A stretch of DNA of 12,683 nucleotides from CBFHSF01 sp965661055 (GCA_965661055.1 CBFICS010000027.1:1-12683); one strand, 5' to 3'; positions 1-6,779 are shown, counted from the stretch's first letter. Translations and numbers: made by a program. The notes: generated by a model not told the origin, from the sequence alone.

Positions 1-378
1 GTAGCGCCCTAAGGTTCCTCCGCAAACAATGGTGGCATTGGCACCAATACTTGCTCCGCGTTTTACGGTCGTCTTTACGTATTGGTCTCTTCTAATTACC
101 GCACTCCGCGGATTTATTATATTGGTAAACACACAACTAGGGCCTAAAAACACATCGTCTTCACAAATAACCCCTGTGTAAATGCTTACATTGTTTTGCA
201 CCTTTACATTGTTGCCTAGTACTACGCCAGGACTCACCACAACGTTTTGTCCTAGGTTACACCTTTCACCAATTACACTATCCGTCATAACATGGCTAAA
301 ATGCCAAATTTTGGTTCCTTCACCAATGGTGCAACCTTTGTCAATTACAGCGGTGGGGTGGGCAAAGTAATTACTCAT
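1..378 (-). CDS. wbpD: WbpD/WlbB-type UDP-sugar N-acetyltransferase, left-handed beta-helix (3' end outside window)
   Basis: Only the first 126 codons lie in the window; the frame is open to the left edge. The product starts MSNYFAHPTAVIDKG and continues with hexapeptide-type repeats (IGEGTKIWHFSHV around residues 18-30, IGERCNLGQNVVV around 36-48, then VQNNVSIYTGV, FTNIINPRS and IGANATIVCGG). This is the layout of WbpD/WlbB enzymes, which use acetyl-CoA to acetylate the 3-amino group of UDP-2-acetamido-3-amino-2,3-dideoxyglucuronate in the cytoplasm. The WHFSHV and NPRS segments are typical of that subfamily. The start ATG shares one base with the TAA stop of the upstream dehydrogenase gene (TAATG), so the two are probably translationally coupled and co-transcribed. 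Family members are about 190 residues, so roughly a third is missing. In Pseudomonas-type clusters an aminotransferase (WbpE) often follows, which would lie beyond the left edge. A related sugar-nucleotide acetyltransferase is possible, but the WbpB-type neighbour supports this call. Confidence 0.88.
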   Translation of the reverse strand, partial: MSNYFAHPTAVIDKGCTIGEGTKIWHFSHVMTDSVIGERCNLGQNVVVSPGVVLGNNVKVQNNVSIYTGVICEDDVFLGPSCVFTNIINPRSAVIRRDQYVKTTVKRGASIGANATIVCGGTLGRY

Positions 379-1331
379 TATAAAAAGGGGTGTTTGGCTT
401 CTGGTAAATGAGATAACGGGTGTTCCTTTCCGTTTTTAGGAGATAGGGTAGCGGTGCGCAATTCGTGGGTAATGGTGATGGCTTGTCTTGCATCCTCTAA
501 ACCATATCCATTTCCGGCGAGAATTTGTTCATAACTCAAGGTGTGCAAATCGGTAAAACCTGCACTCATGTCTAATTCTTCACCGTCTATGTCTATGGTT
601 CTAAAGGTTCTTTGTCCTTTTTCTACCGCTTTCGCGGGAAGGGTGTCGGCATTAATGCTCAAAAACCAAGAAACGTCAGCTTTTTCAAAAGCTAAAAATC
701 CACTGGCTCTGTCAAAATTGCGTTGGTGAATTTCATTTTCTAATGGCTCTCCAAAAACCCAACTCAGCATATCAAAAAAGTGAACCCCAATATTGGTGAT
801 AACCCCTCCAGACTTTGAAATGTCTCCCTTCCAGGAAGTGTGATACCACATTCCACGTGAAGTGATGTAAGTTAAATCAACCTTGTGTCTCTTGTCGCTT
901 TTGGCAACCTTTTCTCTTAAGGCAATAACTGCTGGATGTAAGCGCAATTGCAAAATGGTATTTACCCGGTTAGAATCACCGCCTGCCATTTCTAAAAGGG
1001 CATCTAAATTCCACGGATTTAATACCAAGGGTTTTTCACAAATCACCTTGTACCCCGATCGCAAGCCGAAGCGAATGTGCGCGTCATGTAGGTAATTAGG
1101 TGAGCAAATGGTTAAATAGTCAATAGATTCACCCTGGCGCTTTAATTTTTCTAAATGCCTGTCAAATCTTTCAAACTCTGTGAAAAATGATGCTTGAGGA
1201 AAGTGGCTGTCCATTATACCCACCCCGTCATAAGGATCGTACGCAGCAATTAATTCATGACCCGTTTCGGCCATGGCCTTCATATGTCGAGGAGCAATGT
1301 ATCCCGCTGCTCCGATTAATGCAAATTTCAT
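378..1331 (-). CDS. wbpB: Gfo/Idh/MocA oxidoreductase, UDP-GlcNAcA 3-dehydrogenase (WbpB/WlbA type)
   Basis: The 317-residue product is full length for the WbpB/WlbA family. These enzymes oxidise C3 of UDP-N-acetylglucosaminuronate with NAD, giving the 3-keto sugar that an aminotransferase and an N-acetyltransferase then turn into the diacetamido uronic acid. The N-terminus FALIGAAGYIAPRHMKA holds the Rossmann GxxGxxA motif (residues 7-13). ICSPNYLH (75-82), CEKPL (98-102, with the Gfo/Idh/MocA catalytic Lys100), LTYITSRG (153-160) and NIGVHFFDML (180-189) are WbpB-like throughout, as is GFTDLHTLSYEQILAG near the C-terminus. The ATG start lies 26 nt after a TATCTTTA -7-like element. The downstream acetyltransferase start overlaps its stop codon. 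The assignment is from remembered family sequence; whether the final sugar has gluco or manno configuration depends on an epimerase not in the window. Confidence 0.92.
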   Translation of the reverse strand: MKFALIGAAGYIAPRHMKAMAETGHELIAAYDPYDGVGIMDSHFPQASFFTEFERFDRHLEKLKRQGESIDYLTICSPNYLHDAHIRFGLRSGYKVICEKPLVLNPWNLDALLEMAGGDSNRVNTILQLRLHPAVIALREKVAKSDKRHKVDLTYITSRGMWYHTSWKGDISKSGGVITNIGVHFFDMLSWVFGEPLENEIHQRNFDRASGFLAFEKADVSWFLSINADTLPAKAVEKGQRTFRTIDIDGEELDMSAGFTDLHTLSYEQILAGNGYGLEDARQAITITHELRTATLSPKNGKEHPLSHLPEAKHPFL

Positions 1332-1357
1332 CTATTGAGGAAAAATTTATTGGATGA

Positions 1358-1365
1358 TAAAGATA
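1358..1365 (-). promoter_or_regulatory. putative -7 element (TATCTTTA) for the wbpB-wbpD operon
   Basis: On the minus strand the octamer TATCTTTA matches seven of eight positions of TATCTTTG, a common form of the Bacteroidota -7 element TAnnTTTG. It ends 26 nt before the wbpB ATG. No convincing -33 TTTG was found. Confidence 0.4.
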
Positions 1366-1384
1366 TTATTCTTGTAAGAATAAT
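1365..1384. promoter_or_regulatory. perfect 9+2+9 inverted repeat between divergent promoters (candidate operator)
   Basis: ATTATTCTT, a GT spacer and AAGAATAAT form a perfect inverted repeat. It sits exactly between the minus-strand -7-like element of wbpB (1358-1365) and the plus-strand -7 element of xrtF (1386-1393), where a bound dimer could affect both directions. It has no T-run and is flanked by promoters, so an operator is more likely than a terminator. The regulator is unknown. Confidence 0.4.
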
Positions 1385-1385
1385 T

Positions 1386-1393
1386 TAGATTTG
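1386..1393 (+). promoter_or_regulatory. putative -7 element (TAGATTTG) for xrtF
   Basis: This is an exact match to TAnnTTTG. It ends one base before a possible GTG start at 1395, so a transcript from this promoter would begin at or beyond that codon. It therefore favours the ATG at 1413, 19 nt downstream, as the real start. No clear -33 element at the usual spacing. Confidence 0.4.
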
Positions 1394-1412
1394 AGTGCAG
1401 AAAATATCGCAA

Positions 1413-1949
1413 ATGCTAAAGGAATTTAAACCCACCATATTATTTCTCGTCAAGTTTATCCTCATTTTTGCAGTGGGTAGTTTTCTTTATGGTAAGATGC
1501 TAGACCATTATCAGGGAGCGGAGGTTCCAAGTGCCGACCCGGTCACTGAGTTGGTTTCATTAAACACTTACCAAGTTTTGCACCTGTTTGGGGTAGATGT
1601 AACTATGTATATCCCAGAAGGTAGTCCCTACATCCCGATTGAAATGTCAGAACACCCCAATGTGGCTATTCAAGTTTTTGAAGGTTGTAACGGACTAAAT
1701 ATTATGATCTTATTCATTGCCTTTGTGGTGGCCTTTGGCCTTGATAAAAGGGCCTATTACTTTATCCCCCTCGGACTGTTATCTATACACCTTTTTAATA
1801 TCGTTAGGCTAGGGGTGTTGATCCTCATTCAACAGGTTTCTATGGAGGGATTTCACCTTTTCCACAAGTATATATTTACCGGAGTTATCTACGCTTTTGT
1901 TCTTGGTCTTTGGGTTTTATGGGCTAGGGGCAAGCATTCAAAACAATAG
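1413..1949 (+). CDS. xrtF: exosortase XrtF family, membrane transpeptidase/protease
   Basis: Exosortases are multi-spanning inner-membrane cysteine enzymes that process proteins with short C-terminal sorting tails, often in exopolysaccharide contexts; XrtF is the short form found in Flavobacteriia. Counting from the upstream GTG at 1395 (184 residues), the catalytic triad is visible as Cys98 in FEGCNGLNIM, Arg138 in FNIVRLGVL and His157 in FHLFHKYIF. Hydrophobic segments lie around residues 14-33, 102-115, 120-146 and 159-177. The ATG at 1413 (178 residues, MLKEFKPTILF) is preferred because a TAGATTTG promoter element would place transcription start too close to the GTG. The gene is divergent from the wbpB operon. 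No protein with an obvious exosortase sorting tail is encoded in the window, and the small accessory gene I would expect after flavobacterial xrtF is not seen in the 161 bp that follow. Confidence 0.85.
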   Translation: MLKEFKPTILFLVKFILIFAVGSFLYGKMLDHYQGAEVPSADPVTELVSLNTYQVLHLFGVDVTMYIPEGSPYIPIEMSEHPNVAIQVFEGCNGLNIMILFIAFVVAFGLDKRAYYFIPLGLLSIHLFNIVRLGVLILIQQVSMEGFHLFHKYIFTGVIYAFVLGLWVLWARGKHSKQ

Positions 1950-2083
1950 GTATACGCATGGCCTTGTAAGTGAAAAAGATTTTTCAATTGATATTCTGGC
2001 TTCAAAAGTGATAAACTTCTCTTTTTGATAGGGTCAAATATTTTTGTTTTTGCCTCTCCACACCTACTCAAACCCACAATTCC

Positions 2084-2091
2084 TATCTTTA
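2084..2091 (+). promoter_or_regulatory. putative -7 element (TATCTTTA)
   Basis: The same octamer found before wbpB and kdsB lies 19 nt before the ATG at 2111. The following bases (TCCCCAAATTACACCTTGA) also resemble those between the kdsB element and its start. No good -33 box. Confidence 0.35.
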
Positions 2092-2110
2092 TCCCCAAAT
2101 TACACCTTGA

Positions 2111-3067
2111 ATGATAAAATCTCTTAGAAGCTTCCTCAGTCTAGGGTACCAACTCTTTTATGTAAATAAAAAAAGGACAGAAAACCTCTACCGAGAATTA
2201 GAGGAGGTTTTGGAGGATAAAGGATTTGAACTTTCAAAACCCTTGAAAAAGAGAATTTTTCTCTACACCTCTCAAAGTGCCATTACCAACTATTGGTTCA
2301 GTATTTTACGCGGATACCCTCCTACAGAAAGGGAAGTGGAAAATGGTCTTTACCTGGGGGCGTTTACTCCGGTTACTGATGACTTGATGGACACTACTCA
2401 TAAAACCTTTGAAGAGCTTTTGTCTCATCAAAATATAGATTCTGAAGAGGCGGTTCTCTTTACCTACTTGTGGGAAAAGCTAAAAAAGCATAGAGAAGAC
2501 AGTCCTAGGTTTATGGAGTACATCCAAAAAACCCAGATAGCGCAAGACCACAGCCTGAAGCAACTCAAAGAAGAGCGAATCTCTGATGAGGAACTCAAGA
2601 CCATTTGCTTTAACAAAGGTGGATATTCTACCTTGTTGTATCGTTCTATTTTAGAGAATGAAATCAGTGATGCCGAAGAGGCGGCGATCTTTTCTCTTGG
2701 CGCCGGACTGCAAATGCTCAACGATATTTTTGATTTGTACAAAGATGTCCAGAATAACACTCAAACACTGATCACCAATCATCCTGACTTCAGATACATT
2801 GAATCTGAGTTTACCCAATTGACCGAAAGGTTTACTCAACAGTATTTCTCTACTTCCTTTCCCGCGAAAGCGATCAAAAAGTCTCATCGAGCCATTTGGG
2901 TGCTGTTTTCTCGAGGAATAGTGGCCTTAGATCAATTCAAAGGTCTTCAGGGTGAAAACAAATTTCTCGAGGTTGAAAAATTCTCAAGATCTCCGCTTAT
3001 TGTGGATATGGAAAAACCCCGAAACCTGTATAAAAGCCTCTGGTACACTCAAAAGTTCTCAAAATAG
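2111..3067 (+). CDS. class I terpenoid-synthase-fold protein (isoprenoid biosynthesis enzyme-like), substrate unknown
   Basis: This 318-residue, probably all-helical protein has two acidic motifs placed as in class I terpenoid synthases. One is DDLMD (residues 90-94), a DDxxD metal-binding motif at the end of a helix (GLYLGAFTPVTDD). The other is NDIFDLYKD (204-212), with the NDxx(D)xxxD spacing of NSE/DTE-type second motifs, after GAGLQML. A K169-G-G-Y-S segment between them resembles the helix break near the active site. These motifs bind the three Mg ions that ionise prenyl diphosphates. There is no signal peptide or membrane helix. The protein is not a typical FPP/GGPP synthase because the second DDxxD and the usual chain-length region are absent. 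It probably belongs to the Bacteroidota proteins named 'class 1 isoprenoid biosynthesis enzyme', whose reaction I do not know. It follows xrtF by 161 bp with its own promoter-like element. Confidence 0.6.
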   Translation: MIKSLRSFLSLGYQLFYVNKKRTENLYRELEEVLEDKGFELSKPLKKRIFLYTSQSAITNYWFSILRGYPPTEREVENGLYLGAFTPVTDDLMDTTHKTFEELLSHQNIDSEEAVLFTYLWEKLKKHREDSPRFMEYIQKTQIAQDHSLKQLKEERISDEELKTICFNKGGYSTLLYRSILENEISDAEEAAIFSLGAGLQMLNDIFDLYKDVQNNTQTLITNHPDFRYIESEFTQLTERFTQQYFSTSFPAKAIKKSHRAIWVLFSRGIVALDQFKGLQGENKFLEVEKFSRSPLIVDMEKPRNLYKSLWYTQKFSK

Positions 3068-3302
3068 TTTCACATAAATCGCTTTGAAACTTGGTTGATT
3101 GGCGCGGTGAATACCCCTTTCGGGGGAAGGTTAATGCCATAGCTATGACCTTTAACTTATCATCCAACTACATGGGAATTTATAGTAAAAAGCACCTAGG
3201 GATATCTCTCTAAACCTATATTCTCAAAACCAATTAATGATGGCTGAAAGCGTTTGCTTACAAGTGCGCCCCTAGGTCCCTATTTCAGAACAAATTTTCC
3301 AA
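3068..3302. other. intergenic region, no gene seen
   Basis: This stretch lies between the convergent ends of the terpenoid-synthase-like gene and the T9SS pseudogene. It holds a perfect 10-bp palindrome CATAGCTATG (3138-3147) loosely flanked by GTTAA (3130-3134) and TTAAC (3152-3156), and a 4-bp-stem hairpin CCCC-TTTC-GGGG (3114-3125) without a T-run. Neither is a convincing terminator. No open frame worth reporting. Confidence 0.5.
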
Positions 3303-3953
3303 TTATTGTACAACCACTCTAGAATGGTAAACCAAACCTTTCGACTCAATGGTCACAAGGTAAACCCCTGGCACATCCGTGAGTATGGTTAGGGAAGAAC
3401 CGTTTACCTCTGCAGGTACCCTTGAACCAGAAATTGATCGAATAATAACATGATCAATATTTTCTAAATCCGTTTGGAAGGTGCCTGAGGAGTCGTTAGG
3501 ATAAAGGTTTAATAAATTTTTACCATTTACTTCCTCCAATCCTATAGACTCTGGTGAAATCAATAGTTCACTATTGAATCCGTAATAACCGGTAGGTTCA
3601 TCAAATGAAAGGATATTGAATACGGTATTGTTGGTTAAGTCATAAGAAAACAACCCGCCTTTGCCATTAGCTCCTCCATCATTCATTAAACCGTACAAGA
3701 AATTATTGCTCAATGATAAGTGAGGTCCTGGTTTAGATCCTACGGTGCTATTGTCAATATTCACAACATTTGAAAAGGAAGGCGAAGCGGCCGTAAGATC
3801 CATAACTGAAATGGCATGGGTATTTGATCCATCGTAATGAATGGAGTAGATGTTTTATCGTTATCGATGGCATACGCATGAAGCTTTCCGACTTTAATGA
3901 TCATTACGCAAAAACCTCATTTAGGTCAAAGCGAAATCAACCCCATGACCTCC
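3303..3953 (-). pseudogene. decayed GloVer-repeat protein with T9SS type A C-terminal sorting domain
   Basis: The intact 3' part (stop at 3303) reads LYGLMNDGGANGKGGLFSYD, a GloVer-type tandem repeat, and then a T9SS sorting domain (NLYPNDSSGTFQ ... PGVYLVTIESKG ... RVVVQ). That domain would direct a secreted protein through the type IX system to the cell surface. Upstream on the same strand the coding sense continues only by changing frame. NIYSIHYDGSNTHA joins KVGKLHAYAIDNDK in another frame across an A4 run near 3853-3856, where one missing base would restore the reading. Further upstream RFDLNEVFA (about 3907-3936) and GGHGVDF (about 3933-3953) again sit in different frames. The 5' part is absent: recognisable sequence stops about 8 bp after the stop of the neighbouring PLP-enzyme gene. 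The family normally has many repeats and a signal peptide, both missing, so this is a remnant and not a short gene starting at 3803. Confidence 0.75.
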
Positions 3954-3960
3954 CGTTCAC

Positions 3961-5811
3961 TCAATCCATTAATCCCTCAACCACCACAAACTCCTTGAAC
4001 ACCTCTTTGTGCTTCACTAAATCTAAATCAGGAGAAACCGAAACTCGTGCTATATAGTCCTTGTCGCCTTCTTTGGTGGTTCCTTGGGTAGAGGTGGCGG
4101 GGATGGTCCAGTAACAACCTTTTAACTGTCCGTAGCTAACACAGTATTTACTTTCGTCAGGAATTCCAGTTATCATCCTATCAATGAGACGATGGTTCAA
4201 TTCTCTTTTGTGCAGCTCTCTATCCTCGGGCGTATTTCCTCGGGCAGGAAGGTCAAGTGAGAATACAGAAGGCGTAAATCCTGTAGCGGCCAATTGATCA
4301 GATACAAAATTGATTTTTGCATTGGGTAATTCAGCTTGGATAAAAGACACGAATTCTTTAGTATTTCGGTAGGCCGCCTCAATTCGAGTCAGCATACTGG
4401 GCATTTGCTGGGCAAGGATGTCTATCTGATGGGGAGTGGCGCCATTATCGCATAAAATAAGGTGCTTCTCAATTGTTGCCATGAGGTCTTTGGCTTCATC
4501 ATTTGATACACAGTATCCTGCCGTACATTTTCCACCACTGGGGAACTTCGACCCGCTGACATATGCCAAGGTCTTGATGCCTTCAAAAATTCCCTTGGGC
4601 TTTAGAAACTGAACATTGGGACAAAATGTTTGATCGATAATGAATACAGGAGCAATGGCGGCATTTCCCGCAGGTGTTGTCCTCGGTTTATTCAGTTCTT
4701 CTCGTAGGTCTTGTAATACGGGGACTTCCACTCGTGGATTTGTGGGTATTTCAGCAATGATGAAAGGAATGGCGTCTGCTTGAGCCACTAGTGTTAATAC
4801 CTTATCAATGCTTTGCACCATGTTGTTTTCACCGTCAACCGGAAGGTCCATTACCGAAGCATTCTTTAATCCTTCGGCTACTCGGCGAGCTTGGTCGTTG
4901 GTCCCGCCATAGCAGTTCGGGGGAACAATGATCTTGATTTCCTTACCGGGATATTTTACTAGGGCGTCTTCCATGAGTCCCATCATAAGGGCGTACTGCA
5001 TAGAAAGTCCGCTGCTGGCCAACAAGGGTTTTTGTTGGGTGGCGGTTATTGATTTAATTTCGGATTCTAATTCAAGTAAAGTAGAAGAGGGTAAATGTCT
5101 AGCATTTAACTCTTTTCCTAAAAAAGACTCAAGAGCACGTTTACAATTAAGTGGAGTAATAGCGATAGATTCTCTTCTTCTTACATGCTGAACTTCTTTG
5201 ATGGTTTGTGAAACTGTTTCGTCATGTAGATACAAAACGCTTCCAATCCCTGGGGTATCTACCAAAGTATAGTCTACGTTGGAAGAAAGTGTGTCAGCCT
5301 TAACTTCTGCATGGGTTGAATAGAGGAGGGTAGGCCCGTCAAACACCGGAAGATCAGAAATGCTTTTTACTGAATGAATAACAAAGGAATAACCATAAAT
5401 GTCTTTTACTGTTTCTGGGTCAAAGTTATCAGGAAGGTTTCCAATAACGGCTATTTGCGTTTTTATGCCTTTCAATGAATTTCCCCTCAATATGGCCATT
5501 AGAGGCATGGTGTTAGAGGAAAAGCTAATAACCTGGTCTGCAGAAATTCCTGCTTTACGCGCAAGTCCCCATTCTAAAACGCATGAAAGTGGATGTCCTA
5601 ATCGAATGTAATCGTAGGCCGTTGGTAGGTTCTTCAATATCGAGGCATCAAAATCTTCACCATGAATTGCCTTCTCAAATTGTTCTAAAAATTCTGTTTT
5701 AGCAAGTTTTTCTTGGTATATATCAAGTCGATGGGTGGTTAGGTTCAACCAATCAGATGGCATGTTTTTAATAACCTTTTCTAACGTAATAAGTATGTTG
5801 TTTTGATTCAT
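3961..5811 (-). CDS. large PLP-dependent enzyme of the Cys/Met-metabolism superfamily, substrate unknown
   Basis: The product has 616 residues. From about residue 255 it follows the fold-type-I Cys/Met metabolism (cystathionine gamma-synthase-like) pattern. SSGLSMQYAL (266-275) corresponds to the phosphate-binding SSGMAA segment, PPNCYGGTND (297-306) to the YGGT segment, EIPTNPRVEVP (354-364) to ESPTNP, DQTFCPN (393-399) to DNTFATP with the Asp that binds the pyridine nitrogen, and GSKFPSGGKCTAG (420-432) to the STKY segment, with Lys422 as the likely Schiff-base lysine. Classical members have about 380-430 residues; this one has an extra N-terminal region of roughly 200 residues (including LVDTPGIGSVLYLHDE, 183-197) of a type I cannot name, and LPARGN replaces the usual C-terminal substrate-carboxylate segment. 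It is probably cytoplasmic. It stands alone on the minus strand with only a decayed gene behind it, so context does not reveal the substrate; gamma-elimination/replacement or lyase activity on an amino acid is most likely. Confidence 0.72.
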   Translation of the reverse strand: MNQNNILITLEKVIKNMPSDWLNLTTHRLDIYQEKLAKTEFLEQFEKAIHGEDFDASILKNLPTAYDYIRLGHPLSCVLEWGLARKAGISADQVISFSSNTMPLMAILRGNSLKGIKTQIAVIGNLPDNFDPETVKDIYGYSFVIHSVKSISDLPVFDGPTLLYSTHAEVKADTLSSNVDYTLVDTPGIGSVLYLHDETVSQTIKEVQHVRRRESIAITPLNCKRALESFLGKELNARHLPSSTLLELESEIKSITATQQKPLLASSGLSMQYALMMGLMEDALVKYPGKEIKIIVPPNCYGGTNDQARRVAEGLKNASVMDLPVDGENNMVQSIDKVLTLVAQADAIPFIIAEIPTNPRVEVPVLQDLREELNKPRTTPAGNAAIAPVFIIDQTFCPNVQFLKPKGIFEGIKTLAYVSGSKFPSGGKCTAGYCVSNDEAKDLMATIEKHLILCDNGATPHQIDILAQQMPSMLTRIEAAYRNTKEFVSFIQAELPNAKINFVSDQLAATGFTPSVFSLDLPARGNTPEDRELHKRELNHRLIDRMITGIPDESKYCVSYGQLKGCYWTIPATSTQGTTKEGDKDYIARVSVSPDLDLVKHKEVFKEFVVVEGLMD

Positions 5812-5855
5812 CTATTGATCATTTACTTGAAGGTGAAATCATTACTATTTCAGGG

Positions 5856-5863
5856 TAAAAGTA
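5856..5863 (-). promoter_or_regulatory. weak candidate -7 element (TACTTTTA) for the PLP-enzyme gene
   Basis: TACTTTTA on the minus strand matches TAnnTTTG at seven of eight positions, 44 nt before the ATG at 5811. The longer spacing and lack of a -33 box make it tentative. Confidence 0.2.
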
Positions 5864-5973
5864 CTACTTATTGACAAAAAACGACGTGAGTTAATTAAGG
5901 AATCAAAAGAAAGGTAAGAATCAGGATCTGTAACACGTATTTAAATCAAACCTTCACGTTTACTCAGGTTTAA

Positions 5974-5981
5974 TACTTTTG
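5974..5981 (+). promoter_or_regulatory. putative -7 element (TACTTTTG) before a small reading frame
   Basis: This is an exact TAnnTTTG match ending 17 nt before the ATG at 5999, the same spacing as at kdsA and kdsB. A GAGGAT sequence lies just before the start. Confidence 0.3.
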
Positions 5982-5998
5982 ATCTTGAGGATAAAAAA

Positions 5999-6154
5999 AT
6001 GATATTTTGGAAAAACAGTCTTTTGTTAGAAGTTGTTTTAGAAGCATTCGTTAAGAAACCAGTAAGCAATTTTCTTATTCAAACGCTAAATTTTTTCAAG
6101 AAGGCTTGGCTCTTTTTGATTTTTAGGATAAACATAGAACAAAAGAAATTTTGA
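5999..6154 (+). CDS. possible small protein, 51 residues, unknown function
   Basis: The frame reads MIFWKNSLLLEVVLEAFVKK, continues through a hydrophobic/aromatic stretch (KKAWLFLIFRI around residues 34-44) and ends in EQKKF. I do not recognise it. In its favour are the exact TAnnTTTG element 17 nt upstream and a GAGG sequence 8 nt before the ATG. Against it are the AT-rich surroundings, where an open frame of this length can occur by chance, and the lack of any recognisable motif. If real, it would be a small basic peptide likely to associate with membranes. Its 3' end lies only 8 bp from the end of the convergent receiver-domain gene. Confidence 0.25.
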   Translation: MIFWKNSLLLEVVLEAFVKKPVSNFLIQTLNFFKKAWLFLIFRINIEQKKF

Positions 6155-6162
6155 GGAATGAT

Positions 6163-6552
6163 TTACCCTAAGGAATTTAAAATCTCTTGAACTTTTTCTT
6201 CGCAAAGGGGCTTATTAACAAACTTCCTAATATACTTGTGAGTTTCAGCTTTTACCTTATCATCAGAGTTTGCAGAAGAAGTAACCATTACAATGGGAAT
6301 ATTTGAATCTTCATTTACATTGAGATTATCAAAATGATCTAAAAATTGCCACCCATTCATTAATGGCATATTTATGTCTAGAAAAATTAAATCAACTCGT
6401 TCTCTTGCTTCTGATAAATATTTTAATGCCTCTTTACCGGTTTCAAAAAGCAAAATTTCTCGTGAAGCTTGTAAACGGTCCAAAATAATTTTATGATAAA
6501 AACTGGTTACAGCATCATCATCAATAAGTAATATTCTATCAAGAGTTTTCAC
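6163..6552 (-). CDS. stand-alone CheY-like response regulator receiver
   Basis: The 129-residue protein is a receiver domain with no output domain. The acidic pocket is in LLIDDDAV (Asp11-Asp13), the phosphorylated aspartate is Asp59 in LIFLDINMPLMNGW, the switch Thr/Ser is in VMVTSSAN (Thr91/Ser92) and the conserved lysine is Lys114 in FVNKPL. It should accept phosphate from a histidine kinase in the cytoplasm and act through protein contact. The start is GTG at 6552; an in-frame TAA at 6559-6561 leaves no room for a longer product except from CTG 6555. The PAS fragment upstream ends 11 bp before this start on the same strand, so the pair looks like what is left of a PAS sensor kinase/receiver unit. 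AT-rich codon use differs from the kds operon and suggests recent acquisition or weak selection. Confidence 0.88.
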   Translation of the reverse strand: MKTLDRILLIDDDAVTSFYHKIILDRLQASREILLFETGKEALKYLSEARERVDLIFLDINMPLMNGWQFLDHFDNLNVNEDSNIPIVMVTSSANSDDKVKAETHKYIRKFVNKPLCEEKVQEILNSLG

Positions 6553-6563
6553 CAGAAATTATT

Positions 6564-6779
6564 TTAAATTATCCCTCCTTCATGCTCATAGGCTTCAGGG
6601 GCTACTTCAATAATTTTTTTCCCAAAAATCTCTTCACGAGTTTTCCTCATTTCATAGAGAAGTACTTTGTTTATAAAAACATATTCAATATTGTAGATAT
6701 CGTCAAAATCAGGAACGTGAAAAATCCCAACTCCCACGGAGAGGTCATCTAAGGCCTTGTCTATTAAATGATGATTCAA
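6564..6779 (-). pseudogene. truncated PAS-domain fragment of a sensor kinase
   Basis: About 70 codons read ALDDLSVGVGIFHVPDFDDI ... EYVFINKVLLYEMRKTREEI ... GKKIIEVAPEAYEHEGG, clearly the first half of a PAS sensor domain as found at the front of many Bacteroidota histidine kinases. The frame then stops after GGII and no kinase (H-box, N, G motifs) follows; the receiver gene starts 11 bp later. There is no ATG: the frame begins at a TTG at 6779 and stays open upstream to about 6849, again without ATG. An internal deletion that removed the rest of PAS and the kinase core would explain the arrangement. A short expressed PAS peptide is possible but less likely. Confidence 0.6.

Larger units (their letters stand above)
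5812..6162. other. AT-rich intergenic region between the PLP-enzyme and receiver genes
   Basis: Apart from the promoter-like elements at 5856-5863 and 5974-5981 and the possible 51-residue frame at 5999-6154, I see no tRNA, repeat or terminator here. Its AT content is visibly higher than that of the neighbouring long genes. Confidence 0.4.

Noticed and set aside
1395..1412. GTG start for xrtF
   Set aside because: It lies one base after a TAnnTTTG element, so it would be at or before the transcript start; the ATG at 1413 fits better. The GTG cannot be excluded if transcription starts further upstream.
1889..2098. 69-codon minus-strand frame beginning MGIKIGIVGLSRCGEA
   Set aside because: It overlaps the 3' end of xrtF and the promoter region of the next gene; the Rossmann-like first residues are not followed by any domain and the rest looks random.
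3114..3125. CCCC-TTTC-GGGG hairpin as a terminator
   Set aside because: The stem is only 4 bp and no T-run follows on either strand.
3303..3803. Intact 166-residue secreted protein
   Set aside because: It has no signal peptide, and coding sense continues upstream in other frames, so the apparent start is internal to a broken gene.
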